Notes: generated by a model from the sequence alone, not told the origin. A DNA stretch of 50,334 nt from Actinomycetota bacterium (GCA_030837505.1 JAUPKJ010000259.1:1-50334); one strand, 5' to 3'. Positions 39,211-48,178 are shown, counted from the first letter of the stretch. A program made the numbers and translations.

Positions 39211-40350
39211 ATGCAGGCCGACGACGGGACCGGCGTGCCAGACGGGCCCCCCACCCTCTGCGAGACGGGCGAGGACCACTTGGTCTCCCAGCTGCTGTCA
39301 CGCCTGGCGCAGAGCCCCTGCCCGCCGCAGGATCCCTGCCCCCGCGGGCCGGCGCTGCTGGAGGTGGGACCGGGGGACGACGCCGCAGTCCTGACCCGGA
39401 CCCCGACGGGCGGACGGCTGGTCCTGTCGACCGACACCTTGGTCCAAGGGCACGACTTCCGCCCGGACTGGTCCACTCCCGAGGAGATCGGGGCGAAGAC
39501 CGCCGCTCAGAGCTTCGCCGATGTGGCGTCCATGGGGGCGCGTCCGCTGGCCCTCCTGTTGAGCCTGGCTGCCCCGGGACACCTGGGCACGGACTGGGCA
39601 CTGCGGCTGGCGGACGGCCTGGCGCAGGAGTGCCGTCGGGCGGGCGCTGTGGTCGCGGGAGGCGACGTCTCGGCCGCGAGCGAGATAGTGCTCACGGGGA
39701 CGGCCGTCGGGCTCCTGGTGGGGCCACCGGTGCTGCGTTCGGGCGCCAGGGTCGGGGACGTCGTGGCCCTGGCCGGGCGGACCGGGCCGTCCGCTGCGGG
39801 GCTGGCACTGCTCGCGGCGGGTGCCGGGGGAAGCACGTCGGAGCACGCCGAGTTCCTCGCTGCTCACCGGGCTCCGCGCCCGGACTACTCCGTCGGTCCC
39901 GTCGCGGCCGGGGCGGGGGCGCACGCCCTCATCGACGTCAGCGACGGGCTGCTGAGGGACGCCGCACGGATCGCCGTGGCCTCGGGCGTCCGGGTGGACC
40001 TGGATCCCGAGGCCCTGCGCCCGGACCGGGCGATGCTCCGGGCAGCCGGAACCGTCCTGGCAGCCCGGCAGCCCCTTGTCTCCCGGCAGCCCCTGGCAGC
40101 CCGGAGCCTTCGGGATCCGGAAGTGTTCCTGACCGCTCGTGAGTGGGTCCTGTCCGGGGGCGAGGACCACGCCTTCCTGGGCTGCTTCGATCCGTCCTCT
40201 CCCCTGCCGCGCCCCTTCCGGCCGGTGGGCCGCGTTCTGGCCCTTCCCCGGGGACCGGGGGGAGACACGGGGAAGGACACTGTGGCCGCCGTGACGGTGG
40301 GAGGGCAGCCCTGGGAGGGGTCGCCCGGTTGGACACACTTCAACGGCTGA
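39211..40350 (+). CDS. thiL: Thiamine-monophosphate kinase
   Basis: Phosphorylates thiamine monophosphate to thiamine diphosphate, the cofactor needed by IlvB in this window. The 379-residue protein belongs to the PurM/ThiL fold: GPGDDAAVL and STDTLVQGHDF (metal/ATP-binding Asp residues), KTAAQSFADVASMGARP, VAGGDVSAASEIVLTGTAVG, and IDVSDGLLRDAARIA. ATG 39211 is preferred, with GAGGTGA just upstream; GTG 39205 is also possible. A short low-complexity Arg/Gln/Pro stretch with direct repeats lies near 270-290. Confidence 0.95.
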   Translation: MQADDGTGVPDGPPTLCETGEDHLVSQLLSRLAQSPCPPQDPCPRGPALLEVGPGDDAAVLTRTPTGGRLVLSTDTLVQGHDFRPDWSTPEEIGAKTAAQSFADVASMGARPLALLLSLAAPGHLGTDWALRLADGLAQECRRAGAVVAGGDVSAASEIVLTGTAVGLLVGPPVLRSGARVGDVVALAGRTGPSAAGLALLAAGAGGSTSEHAEFLAAHRAPRPDYSVGPVAAGAGAHALIDVSDGLLRDAARIAVASGVRVDLDPEALRPDRAMLRAAGTVLAARQPLVSRQPLAARSLRDPEVFLTAREWVLSGGEDHAFLGCFDPSSPLPRPFRPVGRVLALPRGPGGDTGKDTVAAVTVGGQPWEGSPGWTHFNG

Positions 40351-40454
40351 AGAGCTACCGCGCGCGGGCACCCGGAGCCGACCGGCGGGCTGTTGCCGAA
40401 CAAGGGCTAAGGACGTGCCGAACAAGGGCAGCAGACCGAGCAAGGGCAGGACGC

Positions 40455-40495
40455 CGAACAGCGGCACCGCGTCCAGGACGCCGTGCCGCTGTTCG
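40455..40495. terminator. Bidirectional terminator between thiL and rpmB
   Basis: CGAACAGCGGCAC (40455-40467) pairs with GTGCCGCTGTTCG (40483-40495), and after one mismatch GCGTCC/GGACGC continue the stem. It lies between convergent genes. Just upstream, TGCCGAACAAGGGC is repeated at 40394 and 40416. Confidence 0.85.
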
Positions 40496-40548
40496 AAAAG
40501 TCTTCTGCGGGTCGCTCTCGGCCGTCCGGCCGGATCGGACCGCTGGGG

Positions 40549-40734
40549 TCAGCGTGTGACCTTACCGGCCTTGAGGCACGAGGTGCAGACGTTGACCCGC
40601 TTCGGGGTAGCTCCGACCGTCGTGCGCACTCGCTGGATGTTCGGGTTCCAACGACGCTTGGTCCGGCGGTGCGAGTGCGAGACGTTGTGACCGAAGCTCG
40701 GCCCCTTGCCGCAGACGTCGCAGGTGGCAGCCAC
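40549..40734 (-). CDS. rpmB: 50S ribosomal protein L28
   Basis: A 61-residue large-subunit protein: [34 protein letters not shown] and ending with [12 protein letters not shown] (written in parts: [37 protein letters not shown]). Two CxxC pairs make it the zinc-binding form. GTG 40734 gives the usual [10 protein letters not shown] start and has a GGAGAG site; an in-frame ATG at 40791 would add 19 residues not seen in L28. Confidence 0.96.
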   Translation of the reverse strand: MAATCDVCGKGPSFGHNVSHSHRRTKRRWNPNIQRVRTTVGATPKRVNVCTSCLKAGKVTR

Positions 40735-41182
40735 GGTTGCTCTCCTGAAGGGTCTCGTGCGGCGCGAACGTGTGTCCGCGATCCTCATGCTGATCTTCTC
40801 TAAGGAACAATGGTTCTTGTCGTTCCTGTGACCGGTACCCACCGCGCAGGACGCGAATCCCGGTGCGGAGGCCGATCCAGTGTGGCACGTCCAGTGTGGC
40901 ACGTCGCACCGGGCAGTGCTTCTCCGGGGCCGTGCAACCAGGCAAGGCTAGCCGACGGCGAGGGGTTGACCCAAACCGGCGATCCCTGGGCAACCTTCCT
41001 CGGCAGAAGGGCGACAGGCCGGGGAAGGTGGGAATCCGACAAGATAACCTGCGGCAGGTCCAGGTTCCGTGCCTCGCGGTGCGTTTTTCCCGGACAGCCC
41101 GCGGGCCCGGCCGAGGGCTGCGCACCTCGCCGGTCGCTCCGAGGCGGACAGGACGGTCCCAGGACGTGGAGGCGGAGGTCGG
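40735..41182. other. Divergent spacer between rpmB and the fakA-like gene
   Basis: No gene is seen. Near rpmB is a GGAAC-N4-GTTCT palindrome around 40803. An exact 14-bp tandem repeat CCAGTGTGGCACGT occupies 40877-40890 and 40891-40904. An AACCTG-N3-CAGGT-like repeat lies near 41046. Promoters of both genes should lie here but I cannot place them confidently. Confidence 0.45.
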
Positions 41183-42853
41183 GTGCTGAACACCCTGGAC
41201 GGTCGGGACGCCCAGCGGTGGGCCGCCCAGGCCCTGAGCGCGTTGGGACGCTTCCGCGAGGAGATCGACGCGCTCAACGTCTTCCCCGTCCCGGACGGGG
41301 ACACGGGCACCAACCTCTACCTCACCCTGGAAGCAGCCTGCGCCGAGGCGCTCAAGGCCCCGCAGGGGACCGATCCGCGCGAGGTCGGTGCGGCCTTCGC
41401 CCGCGGTGCCCTCCTGGGCGCCCGGGGGAACTCCGGGATCATCGTCGCGCAGTTGTTGCAGGGATGGGTGGAGGTCTTCTCCGAACGCGGCCTGCTGGAC
41501 GCCGCAGCGGTCAAACGGGCCATGACCAGGGCGGACGAGCAGGCTTGGGCGGCCGTGGGCAGTCCGGTCGCCGGCACGATCCTCTCGGTGAGCCGCGCCG
41601 CCGTCCATGCGGCGCAGGGGGCCGGCGACCGGCTGGACGAGGTCGTGTCGGCGGCCACTCACGCCGCGCGCAAGGCTCTCGAACACACCCCGACACAACT
41701 GGAGTCCCTGCGCAGGGCAGGGGTGGTCGATGCGGGTGGTCGGGGACTGCTGGTCCTGTTGGAGACCTTGGAAGGTCTCGTTCGGGGGACCATGGCACCG
41801 GAGCCGGCCGGCAGCCGGTCGCTGTCGTCCTCCCCCTCGGCGCTGCCGGGCCCACCGACTCCGCAGCCACGACCGACGCCGTGGGCCCAGCAGACGCCGT
41901 GGGTACCACCGACGCCGTGGCCACAGGACCCGACCGACGGCCCCGGACCGGCCTACGAGGTGATGTACCTGCTGCGGGCGGACGCTCCGGGGATCGAGGC
42001 CCTGCGCGAGCGCCTCTCCGGCCTGGGGGAGTGCCTGGCCATCGTGGGGGGAGAGGGACAGTGGCATGTCCACGTGCACGTGAACGATCCCGGGGCAGCT
42101 GTCGAGGTGGGGATCGAGGTGGGTGAGCCGTCCCAGATCCGGATCGAACGTCTGGAGCACGGCCCGGAGCCCGGCGACGGCGTGTCCCGGGAGGTCGGCG
42201 GGCTGGTGGCCTGTGCTGCGGGCCCCGGGCTCGCGAGCCTGTTCTCGCAGGCCGGTGCTGTCACGGTTCCCGTGCGTCCCGGCCTGGGGGTGGACGAGGC
42301 CGAACTGCTGCGGGCCGTGTGGTCCACGGGCGTCCCGTCCGTCGCCCTGCTGCCCAACGACCCGCGCAGCGCGGAGGTGGCGCAGGCCGTTGCCCGGTCG
42401 GTCCGGGTGCAGGGGACGCAGGTCGTTCTCGTCCCGACCCTCTCGCCCGTCCAAGGGCTCGCCGCCGCCGCCGTGCACGATGCGGGCAGGCCCTTCGACG
42501 AGGACGTCGCCCGGATGTCCTCGGCCGCCGGGGCGACCGGGTACGGCGCGGTGACCGTCGCGGTCCGTGACGTGCTGACGCCCACCGGGCTGTGCCGTGA
42601 GGGGGAGCTGCTCGGCACGGTCCTCGGGGAGCCTGCCGTGTCGGGGTCGGACCCGGTGCGGGTGGCCGGCGAGGTCGTGTCGCGGTTGTTGGCCGGAGGG
42701 GGTGAGCTGCTGACCCTCGTCACGGGTCTGGATGCGCCCGAGGGACTCCTGCGCGAGCTCCTGGCGGGCCCGGTGTCCCTCGGCGATCATGTCGAGGTGA
42801 GCGAGCACTACGGAGGTCAGCCCGGGGACCTGCTGCTCGTCGGGGTGGAATGA
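41183..42853 (+). CDS. DAK2/DegV-type protein, FakA-like fatty acid kinase or relative
   Basis: A 556-residue protein with an N-terminal DAK2 (dihydroxyacetone kinase L-like) nucleotide-binding domain. It shows LNVFPVPDGDTGTNLYLT, whose Asp residues bind Mg-ATP, and GARGNSGIIVAQLLQG. A Pro/Trp-rich linker (about 222-250, with repeated TPW) leads to the middle and C-terminal domains. In Firmicutes, FakA phosphorylates fatty acids carried by FakB; the actinobacterial homologue beside recG is less studied. GTG 41183 follows GGAGGT. recG starts seven bases after its stop. Confidence 0.87.
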   Translation: MLNTLDGRDAQRWAAQALSALGRFREEIDALNVFPVPDGDTGTNLYLTLEAACAEALKAPQGTDPREVGAAFARGALLGARGNSGIIVAQLLQGWVEVFSERGLLDAAAVKRAMTRADEQAWAAVGSPVAGTILSVSRAAVHAAQGAGDRLDEVVSAATHAARKALEHTPTQLESLRRAGVVDAGGRGLLVLLETLEGLVRGTMAPEPAGSRSLSSSPSALPGPPTPQPRPTPWAQQTPWVPPTPWPQDPTDGPGPAYEVMYLLRADAPGIEALRERLSGLGECLAIVGGEGQWHVHVHVNDPGAAVEVGIEVGEPSQIRIERLEHGPEPGDGVSREVGGLVACAAGPGLASLFSQAGAVTVPVRPGLGVDEAELLRAVWSTGVPSVALLPNDPRSAEVAQAVARSVRVQGTQVVLVPTLSPVQGLAAAAVHDAGRPFDEDVARMSSAAGATGYGAVTVAVRDVLTPTGLCREGELLGTVLGEPAVSGSDPVRVAGEVVSRLLAGGGELLTLVTGLDAPEGLLRELLAGPVSLGDHVEVSEHYGGQPGDLLLVGVE

Positions 42854-42860
42854 TCCTCTC

Positions 42861-45122
42861 GTGAGTCGCTTCGAGGAACCTCTGGCACGCGTGCTCGGCA
42901 CGAGGTCGAAGCGTGCGGGACTGGGCAAACTGGGCCTGGAGACCGTCGGTGATCTGCTGCGGCACTACCCCCGCAGGTATGAGCGGTGGGGGGAGCTCAC
43001 TCCGCTGGCGCACCTGCCGCAGGGGGAGGCCGTCACGATCCTGGCGCAGGTGGTTTCGGCCAGTTCCCGGAGGATGCGTCAGCGCCGGGGCGAACTGCTG
43101 TCCGTCGTGGTCACCGACGGCACGGACACCCTCGACCTGACCTTCTTCAACGCCGGCCGGCTCAAGCACGTGCTCCTGCCCGGCCGCAGCGGCCTGTTCT
43201 CCGGCACCGTGGACCTGTACCGGGGACGCCCCCAGCTCGCGCATCCGAAGATGCACCTGCTGGGCGGGGAGGAGTCGCAGGACAGCGCTGTGGCCGACCT
43301 GGACCGTCCCATCCCGGTCTACCCCGCCTCGGGGTCCGTGGACTCGCAGGCCCTCCGACGCAGCGTCGGGGTGGTCCTCGACACCCTCGGCGAGGTTCCC
43401 GATCCGATCCCGCCAGAGGTCAGGTCCCGGCAGGGGCTGGTGGGGCTGGGGCGGGCCCTGGAGGGGGTCCACCGTCCGGTCACGGAGGAGGACTGGAAGG
43501 AAGCCCAGCGCCGACTGCGGTTCGAGGAGGCGTTCGTCCTGCAGGCGGCCCTCGCCCGGCGCAGACACGCCGCGGGGTCTCAGCCGGCCACCCCGCGCCG
43601 GGCCGTGACCGGTGGGCTGCTGGATCTTTTCGACGACCGGTTGCCCTTCCGGCTCACCGACGGCCAGCGCGAGGTGGGCGAACGGATCGCCGAGGACCTC
43701 GCCGGGGACCACCCGATGCACCGGTTGCTGCAGGGAGAGGTCGGTTCCGGCAAGACGATCGTCGCCCTGCGCGCGATGCTCACCGTCGTCGACGCCGGTG
43801 GACAGGCTGCTCTTCTCGCGCCCACCGAGGTGCTCGCCGTCCAGCATCACCGGACCATCAACGCCCTGTTGGGGGATCTGGCCGAGGCCGGGTGCCTGGG
43901 AGGCGACGACCGGGGCACACAGGTCCGCCTGGTCACCGGGTCGCTGTCGGCCTCGGCCCGCCGACAGGCCCTGCTGGACGTGGCCTGCGGGCGGGCGGGA
44001 CTGGTCGTGGGCACCCACGCGCTGCTCCAGGACCGGGTGGAGTTCTGCGACCTGGGACTGGTCGTCGTCGACGAACAGCACCGTTTCGGGGTGGAGCAGC
44101 GCGACGCCCTGCGCGGCAAGGGGCGTGACGTGCCCCACCTCCTGGTCATGACGGCGACCCCGATCCCGCGCACGGTGGCGATGACGGTCTTCGGCGACCT
44201 GGAGACCTCGGTCCTGACACAGCTGCCCGAGGGACGTTCGCCGATCCGGACCCATGTCGTGCCGGCGGCCGAGAAACCGTCCTGGTACGAGCGGATCTGG
44301 CACCGCCTGCGCGAGGAGATCGACGCGGGCCACCAGTGCTACCTGGTCTGTCCGAGGATCGGTGACGACCGGGAGGACCCGGGCGAGGGGGGACACCGCG
44401 AGGACGGCGACACTCCGGACGCCGACACTCCCGACGGCGACATCCCGGACGCCGACGCCGGCCCCGCCGAGCGGCCTTCCGCGGGCTCGCCGTCGCGTTC
44501 CGCGCGTGCGATCCGGTCCGTGTTGGACACCCTGCGTCTGGTCCGCGAGCACCCGGCTCTGGCCGGCGTCGGGATCGAGGCCCTGCACGGTCGGATGCCG
44601 GCCGAGGACCGCGAGAGGACCATGCGTGGGCTCGCCGCGGGGGACGTGCAACTCCTCGTGGCGACGACCGTGATCGAGGTGGGGGTCGACGTCCCGAACG
44701 CCACCGTCATGGTCGTCATGGACGCCGACCGTTTCGGGGTCTCCCAGCTGCACCAGTTGCGGGGCAGGGTGGGCCGTGGCAGCGCCCCGGGGCTGTGTCT
44801 GCTGGTGACAGAGGCTCCCTCCGATTCGCCTGCTCGCCGGCGGCTGGACGCCGTGGCCGGGACCCTCGACGGCTTCGCCCTCGCAGAGGTCGATCTCGAA
44901 CAGCGCCGCGAGGGGGACGTCCTGGGGGCGGCCCAGTCCGGGGGACGCAGCTCCCTGCGTCTGCTGCGGGTCCTGCATCACCGTGCTGTGATCGAGGCGG
45001 CTCGGCACGAGGCCGGAGCCGTCGTTGCCGAGGATCCCGAACTCATCGGGCATCCTGCTCTCGGTACGGCGATCGCCGAGCTGCTGGATCCTGAACGCGA
45101 GGCTTACTTGGAGCGGGGGTGA
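42861..45122 (+). CDS. recG: ATP-dependent DNA helicase RecG
   Basis: Remodels stalled replication forks and branch-migrates recombination intermediates. The 753-residue protein has the N-terminal wedge/OB domain (about 1-240). Helicase lobe 1 has Walker A GEVGSGKT (Lys298), DEQH at 404-407 and MTATPIPRT. Lobe 2 has IEALHGRMP, VATTVIEVGVDVPNA and the QLRGRVGRG motif. An acidic insertion of about 50 residues (about 500-550, repeated DTPD/DIPD units) interrupts lobe 2. The GTG lies in an apparent operon between fakA-like and rsmD. Confidence 0.96.
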   Translation: MSRFEEPLARVLGTRSKRAGLGKLGLETVGDLLRHYPRRYERWGELTPLAHLPQGEAVTILAQVVSASSRRMRQRRGELLSVVVTDGTDTLDLTFFNAGRLKHVLLPGRSGLFSGTVDLYRGRPQLAHPKMHLLGGEESQDSAVADLDRPIPVYPASGSVDSQALRRSVGVVLDTLGEVPDPIPPEVRSRQGLVGLGRALEGVHRPVTEEDWKEAQRRLRFEEAFVLQAALARRRHAAGSQPATPRRAVTGGLLDLFDDRLPFRLTDGQREVGERIAEDLAGDHPMHRLLQGEVGSGKTIVALRAMLTVVDAGGQAALLAPTEVLAVQHHRTINALLGDLAEAGCLGGDDRGTQVRLVTGSLSASARRQALLDVACGRAGLVVGTHALLQDRVEFCDLGLVVVDEQHRFGVEQRDALRGKGRDVPHLLVMTATPIPRTVAMTVFGDLETSVLTQLPEGRSPIRTHVVPAAEKPSWYERIWHRLREEIDAGHQCYLVCPRIGDDREDPGEGGHREDGDTPDADTPDGDIPDADAGPAERPSAGSPSRSARAIRSVLDTLRLVREHPALAGVGIEALHGRMPAEDRERTMRGLAAGDVQLLVATTVIEVGVDVPNATVMVVMDADRFGVSQLHQLRGRVGRGSAPGLCLLVTEAPSDSPARRRLDAVAGTLDGFALAEVDLEQRREGDVLGAAQSGGRSSLRLLRVLHHRAVIEAARHEAGAVVAEDPELIGHPALGTAIAELLDPEREAYLERG

Positions 45123-45129
45123 GCGAACC

Positions 45130-45777
45130 GTGACGAGGATCATCGCGGGTACCGTCGGCGGACGCCGTCTGGAGGTCCCCCGGGGCGACGGCACCCGCCC
45201 CACGAGCGACCGTGTGCGCGAGGCCGTGTTCTCCGGCCTGGAGGCCAGGGGGGCCCTGGACGGCGTGCGGGTCCTCGATCTCTTCGCCGGCTCGGGCGCC
45301 CTCGGTCTGGAGGCCGCCAGCCGAGGGGCCCGCGACGTGGTGCTCGTGGACTCCGCGCGTCCCGCTGCCGCCGTGGCCCGGAAGAACGCGGGGACTCTCG
45401 GTCTGGCGGGCGTGACCGTAGTGCCCTCCTCCGTCCAGCGCTACCTCACCCGCAGACCTCCGTGGAGGGCCGGGCTCGTGTTCCTGGACCCTCCCTATGC
45501 ACTGGAGGACTCCGTGCTCCGCGAGATCCTCGCGAACCTGAGCAGGGGCGGGTGGCTGGCGCCGGGGGCCCTGGTGGTCGTGGAGCGCAGCAGCCGCAGT
45601 GGTGAGCCCCCGTGGCCGGTCGGTCTCCGGCGGGACTCCCTGCGCCGCTACGGGGAGACGTCGGTCTGGACCGGAATCGAGGTGGCCGGTGACGGCCCGA
45701 TGGACGAAACGGATCCGCAGTGGCCGAGCGACCCGCCCGGGGACTCGGAACCGACGCGGGTTCCGGGAACCGGGTGA
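45130..45777 (+). CDS. rsmD: 16S rRNA (guanine(966)-N(2))-methyltransferase
   Basis: Methylates G966 of 16S rRNA. The 215-residue protein starts MTRIIAGTVGGRRLEVPRG, then RPTSDRVREAVFSGLEA, the SAM-binding VLDLFAGSGALGLEAASRGA and the catalytic motif FLDPPY. GTG 45130 is seven bases after the recG stop. The last 25 residues are Pro/Asp-rich and variable. A T-tailed terminator follows. Confidence 0.95.
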   Translation: MTRIIAGTVGGRRLEVPRGDGTRPTSDRVREAVFSGLEARGALDGVRVLDLFAGSGALGLEAASRGARDVVLVDSARPAAAVARKNAGTLGLAGVTVVPSSVQRYLTRRPPWRAGLVFLDPPYALEDSVLREILANLSRGGWLAPGALVVVERSSRSGEPPWPVGLRRDSLRRYGETSVWTGIEVAGDGPMDETDPQWPSDPPGDSEPTRVPGTG

Positions 45778-45783
45778 ATATCC

Positions 45784-45810
45784 GAAACCGGGTGACATCG
45801 GTTCTTTTTT
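45784..45810 (+). terminator. Intrinsic terminator after rsmD
   Basis: AACCG (45786-45790), loop, CGGTT (45799-45803), then TTTTTT (45805-45810). The stem is short but the T tract is strong. Confidence 0.7.
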
Positions 45811-45854
45811 CCACCCCACCCACCGACGGGCTCCTCGTGGGCTCCGGGCGCTGC

Positions 45855-45860
45855 TAAGTT
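45855..45860 (+). promoter_or_regulatory. -10 hexamer of a leaderless coaD promoter
   Basis: TAAGTT is followed by exactly six bases and GTG 45867; no ribosome-binding site is present. Confidence 0.5.
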
Positions 45861-45866
45861 TCCCCG

Positions 45867-46406
45867 GTGGCCGTAGATCGCCCGACCGATCACCCCTCCG
45901 AGTTTCCCCGACTGCCGGACCGGCGCCGATGCGTCTGCCCTGGCAGCTTCGACCCTGTGACCCTGGGGCACGTGGACGTGATCCGTCGCAGCGCGGCGTT
46001 GTTCGACGAAGTGATCGTGGCTGTGCTGGGGAATCCGTCCAAAAGCGGCACTTTCAGCGTGCCCGAACGGGTCCAGATGCTTCAGGAGAGCTTGCAGAAT
46101 GTTCCTCGTGTCGAGGTTGTTGGTGTTTCGCGGGGTCTGCTGGTGGAATTCTGTCGCGAGGTCGGTGCGCCCGCGGTCGTCAAAGGGCTGCGTTCGGGGA
46201 CGGACTTCGCGTACGAACTGCCGATGGCACTGATGAACCGGCATCTCACCGGGCTGGAGACGGTGTTCCTGCCGGGAGAACCTCGACTCGAACACATCTC
46301 CAGCAGTTTGGTGAAGGAAGTGGCCCGGCACGGAGGACCGATCGAGGGGCTGGTCCCGCAGGCCGTGGTCCCACGGCTGCGCGAGCGGATCGGTCGGCCC
46401 TCATGA
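45867..46406 (+). CDS. coaD: Phosphopantetheine adenylyltransferase
   Basis: Adenylylates 4'-phosphopantetheine, the fourth step of coenzyme A synthesis. The 179-residue protein has the nucleotidyltransferase motif TLGH at 32-35 (in CPGSFDPVTLGHVDVI), VVKGLRSGTDFAYELPMALMNR, and ISSSLVKEVA near the end. The first 20 residues are longer than in E. coli CoaD. It follows rsmD, a conserved pairing. Confidence 0.96.
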   Translation: MAVDRPTDHPSEFPRLPDRRRCVCPGSFDPVTLGHVDVIRRSAALFDEVIVAVLGNPSKSGTFSVPERVQMLQESLQNVPRVEVVGVSRGLLVEFCREVGAPAVVKGLRSGTDFAYELPMALMNRHLTGLETVFLPGEPRLEHISSSLVKEVARHGGPIEGLVPQAVVPRLRERIGRPS

Positions 46407-46448
46407 CCTCCGGGACGGACGGGAGCACGTGATGAGGGGAAAGAAGTC

Positions 46449-47186
46449 ATGAGCCTGCAGGGGTCTCTGGACCGCATCAGCGCGACGGTCCAGAGAGCGG
46501 CACGAGTGCCGATGTCGGCATCCTGTGTGGTCAACCGAGCGGAGATCCTGGCCCTGGTCGAACGGGCCCGGGCCGGGATCCCGGTGGAGATACGCGACGC
46601 CGACGCCCTGCTGGCCCGCAGGGAGAAGGTCCTGTCGACCGCCAGGGACGAGGCGGAGAAGACCCTGACCGAGGCCCGCCGCTGCGCCGAGCAGCTGGCG
46701 GAGAGCAGCACGATCGTCGCAAGGGCCAGAGACCGGGCCGAGGAGATCATCGAGGCGGCCCACGCCGAGGCCGAGCGCCTGCGCCGGGAGGCCGACGACT
46801 ACTGCGACCGACAGCTGGCCGACTTCTCCGAGGAACTCGAGCGGCTCCGCGCCCAGGCGGCCCGCGGGCGGGAACGCCTACGGCACCGCACACCCGAGCA
46901 GAACACCTCGGGCCGGGCAGCACCGGACCGGGCAGCACCGGACCGGGCAGGGCAGAACCGGACAGGGCAGGAACCGGTGGGCGGGTGCGAGACCGGGCGC
47001 GAGACCGGGTACGAGACCGGGGCCCGGACTGTGCCGGCCGGCTCCGGCGCCGACGCGACCGACCCCGGACCCCCGATGTCGGTCGGCTCGGAAACCTCCC
47101 GACACGCCCCCTCGGGGCAGGTCCCCGGGCCGTCCGCCCCCGGGGCGACCCGCTCCGGCTTGGGACAGGACGCAGGTCTGGAGTAA
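46449..47186 (+). CDS. Coiled-coil protein of the DivIVA-like / Rv2927c type
   Basis: A 245-residue protein with a long predicted coiled coil (about 50-145: Ala/Glu/Arg-rich heptads such as ARDEAEKTLTEARRCAEQL) and a disordered Gly/Pro/Ala-rich C-terminal half containing short repeats (AAPDR, ETGRETGYETG). Position between coaD and yceD-rpmF-rnc matches Rv2927c of Mycobacterium, annotated as DivIVA-like and of uncertain function. No enzyme motif is seen. ATG 46449 follows a purine-rich GGGGAAAG stretch. Confidence 0.75.
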   Translation: MSLQGSLDRISATVQRAARVPMSASCVVNRAEILALVERARAGIPVEIRDADALLARREKVLSTARDEAEKTLTEARRCAEQLAESSTIVARARDRAEEIIEAAHAEAERLRREADDYCDRQLADFSEELERLRAQAARGRERLRHRTPEQNTSGRAAPDRAAPDRAGQNRTGQEPVGGCETGRETGYETGARTVPAGSGADATDPGPPMSVGSETSRHAPSGQVPGPSAPGATRSGLGQDAGLE

Positions 47187-47230
47187 CCTTTCACCTTGGC
47201 TTCGGCGCACCATGCGCCGTGGCCGGAAGC
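47160..47230 (+). promoter_or_regulatory. Promoter and structured leader of yceD-rpmF
   Basis: TTGGGA (47160-47165), 18 bases, TAACCT (47184-47189); transcription would start near 47196. The leader begins with a hairpin GCTTC-GGCGCA-N3-TGCGCC-N7-GAAGC (about 47200-47230). This gives a 5' leader of 90 to 155 bases, unusual in a window rich in leaderless starts. Confidence 0.45.
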
Positions 47231-47282
47231 AGCCCACCGAGAACTGCGGCTGACGGTTGTCCATGCCATGGGTTTCCGTGAG

Positions 47283-47972
47283 ATGCAGATCATGGTGTCG
47301 TTCTTCGTGCCTCGGAAGAATCTGGTACGTCGGAAGAATCAGGAGTGTGCCATTCGTCTCGACCCGCGCTCGCCCTACATCCTCGACACCCGGGAGCTGG
47401 GGCGGCGTCCAGGAACGATGCGGAAGGTGCAACGGACAGTTCCGGCACCGGACGATCTCGGTACTGACGTCATCGGCGTGCCCCCGGGGACCGATGTCGA
47501 GCTGGATCTCAGGCTCGAATCGGTCATGGAGGGCGTGTTGGTGTCCGGCACGGTGCAAGGGCGTGCCGTCGGGGAGTGCGTGCGCTGCCTGGGCGAGGTC
47601 GAGTGGGACCTTCGGACTCGTTTCCAGGAGCTGTACGAGTACACCGAGCGCACGCGCGACGACGACGACGAGAACGAGGACGAGATCCGCCGGATCCAGG
47701 ACGATCTGATCGACCTGGAACCGGCCCTTCGGGACACGGCGGTGCTCGCACTTCCGTTCCAACCCCTGTGTCAGGACGACTGTCCGGGACTGTGCTCCGA
47801 GTGCGGAGCCCGCTTGGCGGACGATCCGGACCACGGGCACGAGGACCTCGACCCGCGTTGGGCGGCCCTGCAGATCCTGACGTCCGACCCGGACGTCGGA
47901 ACAGACGGTGGGAACGGCCAGAATGGCCTGAACCACGTGGATGACCTGAAAGACGACGAGAAAGAGAGCTGA
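47283..47972 (+). CDS. YceD/DUF177-family protein
   Basis: Conserved protein always linked to rpmF; its family is implicated in large-subunit rRNA or ribosome assembly. Family sequence begins at [20 protein letters not shown] and includes [33 protein letters not shown] and the Cys cluster [13 protein letters not shown], then an acidic tail. The start is unclear. ATG 47283 gives 229 residues, but conserved similarity starts only near 47352, where an ATT codon is preceded by a perfect AGGAG (47341-47345). GTG 47307 is also possible. rpmF starts two bases after the stop. Confidence 0.85.
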   Translation: MQIMVSFFVPRKNLVRRKNQECAIRLDPRSPYILDTRELGRRPGTMRKVQRTVPAPDDLGTDVIGVPPGTDVELDLRLESVMEGVLVSGTVQGRAVGECVRCLGEVEWDLRTRFQELYEYTERTRDDDDENEDEIRRIQDDLIDLEPALRDTAVLALPFQPLCQDDCPGLCSECGARLADDPDHGHEDLDPRWAALQILTSDPDVGTDGGNGQNGLNHVDDLKDDEKES

Positions 47973-47974
47973 CC

Positions 47975-48178
47975 GTGGCCGTTCCGAAGCGGAAGATGTC
48001 CCGCAGCAACACGCGGTCCCGTCGCTCCCAGTGGAAGGCGGAGGCCACCCCCCTCACCGCCCGTCTGGAGGGCGGCCAGACCACCTACGCCCGGTCCCAC
48101 CAGGCCTACGTGGTCACCGACTCGGCGGGTACTCCGCTCTTCCTGGAGTACAAGGGTCGCAAGGTCAAGGACCTCTGA
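47975..48178 (+). CDS. rpmF: 50S ribosomal protein L32, cysteine-free form
   Basis: A 67-residue large-subunit protein starting [21 protein letters not shown], the invariant L32 N-terminus. The usual zinc-ribbon cysteines are absent and replaced by the segment [20 protein letters not shown], a variant I associate with Micrococcales. The GTG start lies two bases after yceD, with a purine-rich GACGAGAAAGAGAG site inside that gene. Confidence 0.96.
   Translation: MAVPKRKMSRSNTRSRRSQWKAEATPLTARLEGGQTTYARSHQAYVVTDSAGTPLFLEYKGRKVKDL

Noticed and set aside
40415-40690. Small forward frame beginning MPNKGSRPSKG after thiL
   Set aside because: It runs through the terminator hairpin and then antisense to rpmB; the apparent pattern comes from short direct repeats.
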